Part shown: positions 15,106 to 21,108 of the stretch, piece by piece
Layout of the letters: every line of letters begins with the position of its first letter
How positions within the stretch are numbered: the first letter of the stretch is position 1
Assembly: GCA_035711465.1 (NCBI GenBank)
Contig: DASTCC010000209.1
Location: 1-21,108, forward strand
Source of the DNA: DASTCC01 sp035711465
GTDB taxonomy: Bacteria; Acidobacteriota; Vicinamibacteria; Vicinamibacterales; SCN-69-37
Direction: 5' to 3'
DNA length: 21,108 bases
The notes under the pieces: generated by a model
Seen by the model: only the letters and a program-made list of their open reading frames with translations
Told to the model about the DNA's origin: nothing
Databases searched by the model: none
Position numbers and translations under genes: made by a program

Positions 15106-16509
15106 TCAAGGTTCCGCTGACGCCACGCGCATCGGCAGCCCCGGCCTCGCTTTCGCGCCCGGCGTCGACGCGGCGACGTGTCCGGGCGACAGCAGGAACA
15201 GATACGGCACCGGCGCCGGCCGGTGATCGGGCAGATGCTCGAAGCGGAGGCGCGGCGTCAACGTCGCCAGGACGACCGTGCCGATCATCCACGCCAGGCT
15301 CTCGCCGATGCAGCGCCGGGCGCCGTCGCCGAACGGAAAGTACGCGGCACGCGGGCGACGCGCACGCTCGGTGCCGGCGAAGCGCGAGGGGTCGAAGCGC
15401 AGCGGGTCCGGCCAGAATCGCGGATCGCGGTGAATGACCCACTGGCTCACGACCGCGACGTCGTTCCTGGCGAGGCGGCAGCCGCCGATCGTGACGTCGT
15501 CGAGCGCGCGCCGGCCGACGCTCCAGACCGGCGGATAGAGCCGCATCGACTCCGCCAAGGCCTGCTCGGCCGCCTGCAATTGATCGACGTCGGCGGCCGT
15601 CGGCGGTCGATCGCCGAGCAACCGGCGCGACTCGTCGGCGATCCGTGCGTGCGCGTCCGCGTGTCCGGCCAGCAGCGACCACGTCCATGTCAGCGCTGAC
15701 GCGGTCGTCTCGTGCCCCGCCAGGAGCAAGGTCATCGCTTCATCGCGGAGCTCGCGATCGGTCAGGCGCTGGCTGCTGCCGGTGTCTTCCTGCGCGGCGA
15801 TGAGCGACGACAGCAGATCGTCGCCGCGCGGCTGACGCCGCTTGGCGTCGATCAGGCCGTAGAGGATCCGATCGAGCGTGGCCAGCGCTGCGCGCGCGCG
15901 CCGCACCGATGGCGTCGGCAACGCCGTCCACAGGCCCGACAGCGGCAGCATCAACCGATCGGAGAACTCGAGCAGTACGGCCAGCGCCTCCGCGCCCGTC
16001 TGAGCCGAGCCGCCGAGGTCCTCGCCGAACATCACGCGTGACACCGCCGCCATCGCCAGCGCCGCCATCTCCCGTGACAGGTCGACGACCTGGCCGTGTG
16101 CCCACGCCGCGGCATGCTCCCGCGCCGCCTCGGCGACGACCGACGCGTGCCGATCCAGCTCGCGGCGCGAGAAGCTCGGCTGCATCAGCCGGCGATGGCG
16201 GCGATGCCGCTCGCCGTCGATGGTGAGCAGTCCCTCGCCGAGGATCAGCGTCGTGCGCTCGATCGCCAGGCCGCGGCCGAAATGCGACGCCTGCGTCACC
16301 AGCAGTTCGCGAGCGTGTTCGGCGTGGCTGAAGAGATGGATCGGCGGCCGGAACGGCACGGCGATGCGCACGACGTCGCCGTGCTCGGCGGCGAGCCGGG
16401 AGACGAGCGTCAACGGATCACGGCGAAGCGCCAGGATGAGCTGTCCCGGATAGGCGGCGCGGGCGCGCGGCGGCCGGTCGCGAAGCGCGCCGCGACCGCT
16501 CGGTGACAT
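15106..16509 (-). CDS. Cytochrome P450 monooxygenase
   Basis: 467-residue soluble bacterial P450. The C-helix motif is RHRRHRRLMQPSF, the I-helix oxygen-binding motif is LLLAGHETTASAL, the K-helix ExxR is AESMRLYPP, and the heme-binding loop is FPFGDGARRCIGE with Cys400 as the axial ligand. All essential residues are intact, so an active heme monooxygenase is expected. It has no fused reductase and no ferredoxin gene adjacent, so electrons come from elsewhere. The ATG at 16509 (MSPSGRG) is chosen; an upstream in-frame ATG at 16587 would overlap the divergent gene's start. It is the first gene of the P450-acyltransferase unit, divergent from the 7-TM/glycosyltransferase unit across 71 bases. 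Substrate unknown. Confidence 0.95.
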   Translation of the reverse strand: MSPSGRGALRDRPPRARAAYPGQLILALRRDPLTLVSRLAAEHGDVVRIAVPFRPPIHLFSHAEHARELLVTQASHFGRGLAIERTTLILGEGLLTIDGERHRRHRRLMQPSFSRRELDRHASVVAEAAREHAAAWAHGQVVDLSREMAALAMAAVSRVMFGEDLGGSAQTGAEALAVLLEFSDRLMLPLSGLWTALPTPSVRRARAALATLDRILYGLIDAKRRQPRGDDLLSSLIAAQEDTGSSQRLTDRELRDEAMTLLLAGHETTASALTWTWSLLAGHADAHARIADESRRLLGDRPPTAADVDQLQAAEQALAESMRLYPPVWSVGRRALDDVTIGGCRLARNDVAVVSQWVIHRDPRFWPDPLRFDPSRFAGTERARRPRAAYFPFGDGARRCIGESLAWMIGTVVLATLTPRLRFEHLPDHRPAPVPYLFLLSPGHVAASTPGAKARPGLPMRVASAEP

Positions 16510-16517
16510 GGCCGGCG

Positions 16518-16523
16518 AGTCTA
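16518..16523 (-). promoter_or_regulatory. -10-like box of the P450 operon
   Basis: TAGACT on the minus strand (16523 to 16518), 8 bases before the ATG at 16509, without a ribosome binding site. The 71-base divergent gap also holds TACAAG at 16555-16560 on the plus strand, a weak candidate box for the 7-TM gene. Confidence 0.35.
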
Positions 16524-16580
16524 GCACGCGCGTACCGCCGAGCGCCGAATGTGGTACAAGTGCGCGCGGACGGGCCGTCC

Positions 16581-17321
16581 ATGGCAAAGCACTACTTCCA
16601 CGTCGAAGGGCTGAGCCTCGGCTTCCTGGCAGCGACCGTCGGCGTCTCCTATCTGCTGTCGAGCGCCGCCTCGGTCTGGATGGTCATCCACGGATTCCGA
16701 CACAAGACCTACGCGATGCCGCCGGCCGGCCTGATGGCGCTGCTGTCGGTCTGCCTCATCTGCGTGTTCGGCCCGTTCAGCGACCAGAGCCATCTCTTCT
16801 ACTATCGCGGGCAAACGACGCTGCTCATCACCTGGGGACTCGACGCGCTGCTGGTCGGCATCGTCTTCGCCCAGTACGTGACCTACGGTGGACGACAGGC
16901 GCATCGCGACGGCCAGCTGGCGCTCTTCCATCTGCTGGTCTGGAGCACGTTCACGGTGGTCGGCTACGGCATCTGGAGCTTCATCATCTTCTACCAGGAC
17001 TACTACGTGAACGAGATCTGTCCGATCGCGCTGTTCATTGTCGCGGCCGGATACGTGCGCGCGGCGATGGCCGACCCGCAGTGGCGCGGGCTGTCCCTCG
17101 GCGTCGCATGGCTGCTCGGGTTGAGCAACGTGCTGCTCTTCGGCGCGGTCGTCGCCGGCAACATGTCGGATCCGTATCCGGAAGCCGAGTACGGCTACGG
17201 GTTCATCTACTGGCTGTATGCCGTGACGCTGATTCTGAACTTCGTCTACGTGTACCAGGCGACGGTGCAGCGGCGCGGCGCCCGGCTCGCGGCGCCGGCG
17301 GTGGTGCGGGGATCGCTGTGA
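16581..17321 (+). CDS. 7-TM membrane protein, PaxB/Pyr4 terpene-cyclase-like layout
   Basis: 246 residues with seven predicted membrane segments and almost no soluble part. I do not recognise it with certainty. Its size and order of features match the integral-membrane terpene cyclases (PaxB is about 243 residues): TM1 followed by RHKTYAMP (40-47; PaxB has DRTYGM), TM2, W85xxD88 with YGG in TM3, TM4-5, then YVRAA with RGLSLG (159-174; PaxB has an R, G-x-S pattern), and a last TM ending LILNFVYVYQ. The two acids essential in Pyr4-type enzymes, a Glu in TM2 and an Asp in the last TM, appear to be Cys58 (approximately) and Asn220. So the chemistry, if any, differs. It is the first gene of a pair with the glycosyltransferase (GTGA overlap). 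An upstream in-frame GTG at 16560 is an alternative start. Confidence 0.8.
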   Translation: MAKHYFHVEGLSLGFLAATVGVSYLLSSAASVWMVIHGFRHKTYAMPPAGLMALLSVCLICVFGPFSDQSHLFYYRGQTTLLITWGLDALLVGIVFAQYVTYGGRQAHRDGQLALFHLLVWSTFTVVGYGIWSFIIFYQDYYVNEICPIALFIVAAGYVRAAMADPQWRGLSLGVAWLLGLSNVLLFGAVVAGNMSDPYPEAEYGYGFIYWLYAVTLILNFVYVYQATVQRRGARLAAPAVVRGSL

Positions 17322-18115
17322 AGGTCGTGGGCGATCGCTTCGCGCCGATTCCGCGAGTCGTGCATCAGATCTGGAAATCGCCGGACGTGCCCGATCACTG
17401 GCGGGCGTTTCACGCGTCGTGGCGGACACATCTGCCCGGCTGGGAGCACCGGCTCTGGAGCGACGAGGCGCGGCGGGCGCTGGTCGCCGAACGCTACCCC
17501 GGCTTCCTCGCCACCTACGACGCCTTCCCGCGCGAGATTCAACGCGTCGATGCGTCGAAGTACCTGATCCTCCATGCGCACGGCGGCGTCTATGCCGACC
17601 TCGACTGCGAATGCCTCAAACCGATCGACCCGCTGATCGCGCCGGGCGGCGCCATCGTCGGCCGGACGCGTGACGGCGTCATCGAATGCGCGTTCTTCGG
17701 CTCGGCGCCCGGCCACGCGCTCTGGACGCAGGTCGTCGAGGAGCTCGGTTCGCCACCGCTGTCCGCCCGGTTGCTTCGCGGCATGCCGGGCTTCGACTGT
17801 TCTCACGTCCTGCTGTCGACCGGCACGCAGATGCTGCGGCGCGCGGTGCGCCGCTACGCGTCGCGGCCCGGCGCCGCGCACGGCGACGGGCTGACGATCT
17901 ACGAGCCCAAGTACTTCTCGGTGCGCTCCTGGCTGGACCGGTACGAGCCCTTCCCCGACGACGGCGAAGCGTTCGTCCATCACCACTACACCGACTCCTG
18001 GCTGAAGCCTGATGAGCGCCGCGTCCATCAGTACTTTACCCGTCGTCACGTCCGGAAAGCTCTGGCGGCCGCCGTGACGGTCGGTGTCCTCGGCGCAATC
18101 GCCTGGATCTGGTAG
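17318..18115 (+). CDS. GT32-like sugar transferase (DXD type), membrane-anchored
   Basis: 265 residues of the glycosyltransferase family with the DXD sugar-binding motif (Gly_transf_sug, OCH1-like). Seen: the N-terminal IPRVVHQIWKS (11-21), typical of the family; WEHRLWSDEA; the block RVDASKYLILHAHGGVYADLDCECLKP with D94-L-D96 as the nucleotide-sugar/metal site; and a late HHHYTDSW. A hydrophobic C-terminal helix (ALAAAVTVGVLGAIAWIW) suggests a membrane anchor with the catalytic part in the cytoplasm. It likely transfers a hexose to a lipid or small molecule; acceptor and donor are unknown. The GTG at 17318 overlaps the preceding stop as GTGA, which sets the start. Confidence 0.9.
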   Translation: MKVVGDRFAPIPRVVHQIWKSPDVPDHWRAFHASWRTHLPGWEHRLWSDEARRALVAERYPGFLATYDAFPREIQRVDASKYLILHAHGGVYADLDCECLKPIDPLIAPGGAIVGRTRDGVIECAFFGSAPGHALWTQVVEELGSPPLSARLLRGMPGFDCSHVLLSTGTQMLRRAVRRYASRPGAAHGDGLTIYEPKYFSVRSWLDRYEPFPDDGEAFVHHHYTDSWLKPDERRVHQYFTRRHVRKALAAAVTVGVLGAIAWIW

Positions 18116-18129
18116 CGGTCAATCAATGG

Positions 18130-18135
18130 CATAAT
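18130..18135 (+). promoter_or_regulatory. Extended -10 box of the TonB receptor gene
   Basis: TGGCATAAT, with CATAAT at 18130-18135 and an extended-10 TG just before it, lies in the 37-base gap after the glycosyltransferase. It predicts a start point near 18142 and about a 10-base leader to the TTG at 18153. Confidence 0.45.
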
Positions 18136-18152
18136 CCCGCGCAGGTTGACGA

Positions 18153-20558
18153 TTGGCTGCCTGGAGAGATCCCCAGCTCTCGCCGGCTAGGCTGCGAAGG
18201 CTTGCCGCCGTTGCCGCCGTGCTGACGGCGCTTCTTCCCATCCCTGCGACGGCGCAGACATCCGCCCCCGCGGCAACCGGCCGCATTGAAGGCTCCGTTC
18301 GCACCGAAGCGGGCGCCGGGATCGCCGACGCCGTCATCGTGCTCGAGCCGGCCCGGCGGATCGCCGTGTCGGATCAGAACGGCGTCTTCGTCATCGACGA
18401 CGTCCCGGCCGGCGCGCATACGATCCGCATCAACGTCGGCGAATTCGAGGCACGCGACAAGGCGATCACCGTCGTCGCCGGGCAGACGCTCCGGGTCGAT
18501 CGGGTGCTGCCGCGCGACTTCGCGGTGGTGATGACGGTCACCGTCACCGGCGCCTCGCGCTCGCCGGAGATGGTGGCGGAGGCGCCCGCGCCGACGACGG
18601 TGGTGACCGCGGCGCAGGCGGCGCTCGAGGGGGGATCCGGACAGTTGCCGGCGTTGTTCCAGTTCGCGCCGGGCGCGGAGTACGTCCAGAGCGGGCTCTA
18701 CAACATGGAGTTCAACGTCCGCGGCTTCAACACCGCGCTGAGCCGGCGCATCCAGGTGTTGATCGACGGCCGCGACGCGGCGGCGCCGGAGAGCAAGAAC
18801 CAGGAGTGGCTGAACGTCGGTTTCCTCGCCGGCGAGATCGAGCGCGCCGAGCTCGTGCGCGGGCCCGGCGCGGCGCTCTACGGCGCCAACAGCATCAACG
18901 GCGTCATGCTCATCGAGACGAAGACGCCCCGTGCCACGCCCGGCGGCCGCGCGCGCGTGACCACCGGCGATCTCGACACGTTCATGGCCGACGGCCGGTG
19001 GGCGGGCGCGATCGGCAGCGACTGGTACCTCCGCGTGCTCGGCGACGTCACACGCAGCGGCAGCTTCAGCCAGTCTCGCGTGACATCGGTCGAGTACGAA
19101 GGCCTGCCGACGGAGGTGGTGCCGGCGCTCGTCGACACGACGGCCGTCGCCGGCAGCGTGCGCGCCGATCGTTACACCGGCCGCGGCCATCAGCTGATCC
19201 TCGAAGGATCGTTCACGCGCGGCGAAGGCGGCACCTATCTCACCCAGGCCGGACGGCTCAGCATCGAGAACTCGACGCGATCGTGGGGCCGTGCCGGCTA
19301 CCGCACCGCGAACTGGCAGGCGTCCGTCCATCTCGACACCAGGTACGCGGATCAGATCGCGCTCTACGCGCCGGTGGGATTCCCCACCGCCACCGTGTTG
19401 ATGCGCGGTGAGTTCCAGGGCAGCCGCCTGTTCGCCGGGGATCGTGGCCGCGTGATGGGCGGCATGGCGTTTCTGACCGAGCACGTCGACAGCGCCGACG
19501 ACAGCGGCCGGCAAACGCTCTACCAGAAGGCGCTACGCACGAACGCCCCCGGAGTGTTCGGGCAGGTCGATTTCGATCTGGCGACCGGACTGAAAGTCGT
19601 CGGGGCGCTGCGGTTCGACGACAGCACGCTGCACGACACGCAGTGGTCGCCGCGCGTCGCGGTCGTCTATACCCCGTCGCCGCATCACAGCTTCCGTGCC
19701 GCCGCCAATCGCGGTTTCCAGGTCGGCAACTACACCGAGCTCTTCCTGAACGTGCCCGCGGCGCCGCCGGTCGATCTCTCGGCGATCGAGGCGGCGCTCG
19801 CCCCGGTCCTGAACGGCGTGCCGCTCGGGCTCGAGAGCGTGCCGATCTTCGCCATCGGCAACTCCGGTCTCGACGTCGAGAAGATCACGAGCTTCGAGGT
19901 CGGCTACGCCGCGACCTACAGCCGCGGCCGGGTGAGCATCGACGTCTACCGCAACCGGATGCGCGACTTCATCAGCGACCTGCTGTTCGGCGTCAACCCG
20001 GCGTATCCGCCGTACCAGGCGCCGGCCGCGCTGCCGCCGGCATCGCGCGAGATCGTCGAGGCCACACTCAACGGGCTCGTGCCCGGCCTCACCAACGCGG
20101 CCAACGGCGCGGCCGAGATCGTGCTCTCGAACAACAACGTCGGCGAAGTCCGGAGCCGGGGCGTCGAGCTCGGCCTGGCGGGTCGTCCTCATCCGTCGCT
20201 GACCGTCGAGGGCACCTATACCTGGTTCGACTTCACACCCGTCGATCCGGTGCCCGGGCTCGAGCCCAAGGCGAACACGCCGACGCATCGCGGATCGATC
20301 GGCGTCACCTACACGCATCCGCGCCTCACCGCCTCGTTCAGGCATCGTTGGGTAGGCGCGTTCCGCTGGGCCTCCGGCGTCTTCGACGGACCGGTGCCGT
20401 CCTATCAGGTGTCGGATCTCAACCTCGCCGTGCCGGTCACACGTCAGCTCGACGCCGGCGCCAACATCGCCAACCTCTTCGATCAGGATCACTACGAGAT
20501 GTTCGGCGGCGACCTCCTCGGCCGCCGCGCGCTCGTGCATCTGACCGTGCATTGGTAA
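18153..20558 (+). CDS. TonB-dependent outer-membrane receptor with CarboxypepD_reg-like domain
   Basis: 801 residues. Signal peptide (about 14-35, LRRLAAVAAVLTALLPIPATAQ), then a CarboxypepD_reg-like beta-sandwich (about 43-120, GRIEGSV...GVFVIDDVPAGAHTIRI). A plug domain follows (about 128-255, with FNVRGFN, VLIDGRD, IERAELVRGPGAALYGANSINGVMLIETK), then a 22-strand-type beta-barrel ending in the aromatic HLTVHW. It should import or bind a bulky ligand at the outer membrane using TonB energy; the substrate (glycan, siderophore or other) cannot be told. The only usable start after the in-frame stop at 18147 is TTG at 18153. No SusD-like partner lies beside it. The gene may be independent of the upstream tailoring locus. 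Confidence 0.92.
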   Translation: MAAWRDPQLSPARLRRLAAVAAVLTALLPIPATAQTSAPAATGRIEGSVRTEAGAGIADAVIVLEPARRIAVSDQNGVFVIDDVPAGAHTIRINVGEFEARDKAITVVAGQTLRVDRVLPRDFAVVMTVTVTGASRSPEMVAEAPAPTTVVTAAQAALEGGSGQLPALFQFAPGAEYVQSGLYNMEFNVRGFNTALSRRIQVLIDGRDAAAPESKNQEWLNVGFLAGEIERAELVRGPGAALYGANSINGVMLIETKTPRATPGGRARVTTGDLDTFMADGRWAGAIGSDWYLRVLGDVTRSGSFSQSRVTSVEYEGLPTEVVPALVDTTAVAGSVRADRYTGRGHQLILEGSFTRGEGGTYLTQAGRLSIENSTRSWGRAGYRTANWQASVHLDTRYADQIALYAPVGFPTATVLMRGEFQGSRLFAGDRGRVMGGMAFLTEHVDSADDSGRQTLYQKALRTNAPGVFGQVDFDLATGLKVVGALRFDDSTLHDTQWSPRVAVVYTPSPHHSFRAAANRGFQVGNYTELFLNVPAAPPVDLSAIEAALAPVLNGVPLGLESVPIFAIGNSGLDVEKITSFEVGYAATYSRGRVSIDVYRNRMRDFISDLLFGVNPAYPPYQAPAALPPASREIVEATLNGLVPGLTNAANGAAEIVLSNNNVGEVRSRGVELGLAGRPHPSLTVEGTYTWFDFTPVDPVPGLEPKANTPTHRGSIGVTYTHPRLTASFRHRWVGAFRWASGVFDGPVPSYQVSDLNLAVPVTRQLDAGANIANLFDQDHYEMFGGDLLGRRALVHLTVHW

Positions 20559-20561
20559 AAT
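20556..20561 (+). promoter_or_regulatory. -10-like box of the cyclase gene
   Basis: TAAAAT overlaps the TAA stop of the TonB receptor gene, 10 bases before the GTG at 20572. A separate promoter for the cyclase gene is possible although the two genes are only 13 bases apart. Confidence 0.35.
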
Positions 20562-20571
20562 CGCGGGCGTC

Positions 20572-21108
20572 GTGATCCGCTGCGCGGCCTGTCAGTTCGA
20601 CAACCCAGACGGCATGCGCTTCTGCGGCGGCTGCGGCCAGCCGCTCGAGGCCCGCGCCGCCGCCGATCGCCGCCAGCTCACCGTGATGTTCTGCGACCTC
20701 GTCGGCTCGACGGCGCTCGCCGACCGTCTCGATCCCGAGGAGCTGGTCGACCTCGTGCGCGCCTACCAGGACGCCGCCGGCCAGGCGATCCGCAGGTTCG
20801 AAGGGCACGTCGCACAGCATCTCGGCGACGGGCTGCTCGTCTACTTCGGCTATCCCGTCGCGCACGAAGACGACGCGCGGCGGGCGGTGCATGCGAGCCT
20901 CGAGATGCTCGACGGCCTGGCGGCGCTGAACACGCGTCTCGATCCGTCGCGGCGCCTCGCCGTGCGCATCGGCATCCACACCGGCCCGGTCGTGACCGGC
21001 GACGTCGGCGGCACGGCTGGGCGATCGGAGCGGCTTGCGCTTGGATCGACGCCCAACGTCGCCGCGCGTCTGCAGAGCGCGGCCGATGCCGGCACCATCC
21101 TGATCAGC
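20572..21108 (+). CDS. Zinc-ribbon/class III nucleotide cyclase-domain protein, N-terminal part
   Basis: The first 179 residues are present; the gene runs off the window. A zinc ribbon (C4-x2-C7, C18-x2-C21) is followed by an adenylate/guanylate cyclase homology domain. That domain has both metal-binding aspartates, D42 in TVMFCDLVGST and D86 in HLGDGLLVYFG, and the NVAAR segment with the transition-state Asn and Arg. The purine-selecting Lys and Asp of canonical adenylate cyclases are Gln82 and a Leu seven residues before that Asn. This pattern is typical of long proteins in which this domain precedes an AAA ATPase and TPR repeats, so such a C-terminus is expected beyond the edge. The GTG at 20572 is chosen for its position directly before the zinc ribbon. 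Confidence 0.88.
   Translation, partial: MIRCAACQFDNPDGMRFCGGCGQPLEARAAADRRQLTVMFCDLVGSTALADRLDPEELVDLVRAYQDAAGQAIRRFEGHVAQHLGDGLLVYFGYPVAHEDDARRAVHASLEMLDGLAALNTRLDPSRRLAVRIGIHTGPVVTGDVGGTAGRSERLALGSTPNVAARLQSAADAGTILIS

Noticed and set aside
18123..19514. Open frame (463 codons) antisense to the TonB receptor
   Set aside because: No recognisable motif; overlaps the well-supported signal, carboxypeptidase-regulatory-like and plug domains on the other strand.

Overview
This is a GC-rich, densely coded bacterial chromosome segment. Gene spacing is very tight, with five 4-base start/stop overlaps. The gene style includes secreted class-C-type serine hydrolases, a TonB receptor with an N-terminal CarboxypepD_reg-like domain, an ECF-like sigma factor coupled to a membrane Ser/Thr kinase, a Kelch propeller and an AAA-cyclase-type protein. 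Together these suggest Acidobacteriota, perhaps Vicinamibacteria; this is inference, since no rRNA or phylogenetic marker was compared. I see no tRNA, rRNA, CRISPR array, insertion sequence or phage gene, and no stretch over 300 bases lacks a gene.

Left part (1-5491, all minus strand): hisS and aspS are translationally coupled, with the start of a ROK-family gene just downstream. After a 150-base repeat-bearing gap comes a second coupled pair, a secreted M20 amidohydrolase and a gamma-carbonic-anhydrase-like protein. Two intergenic regions here carry 7-base-period GGG-rich arrays next to promoters. A 14-base tandem repeat and a perfect 13-bp hairpin also lie in the hisS/gamma-CA gap.

Middle part (5560-13893): moaA runs divergently from the amidohydrolase and converges on a secreted serine hydrolase. 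A Kelch propeller protein and a lipoprotein converge on each other. The lipoprotein is divergent from a three-gene operon of ECF-like sigma factor, Ser/Thr kinase with a large polytopic C-terminus, and secreted serine hydrolase, each junction being an ATGA overlap. The likely logic is that the kinase senses a membrane or envelope state and controls the sigma factor, with the hydrolase as co-expressed output.

Right part (13872-21108): a divergent four-gene group has a cytochrome P450 and an OafA-type membrane acyltransferase on the minus strand. On the plus strand are a 7-TM protein with the size and layout of PaxB/Pyr4-type membrane terpene cyclases and a GT32-like sugar transferase. This is the best candidate for an undescribed system: a small tailoring locus for a lipid or terpenoid-like molecule. 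A TonB-dependent receptor and a truncated zinc-ribbon/class III cyclase protein close the window. Several genes (amidohydrolase, moaA, Kelch, sigma, P450) have a TAnnnT or TATAAT-like box 6-8 bases before the start codon, suggesting leaderless transcripts.
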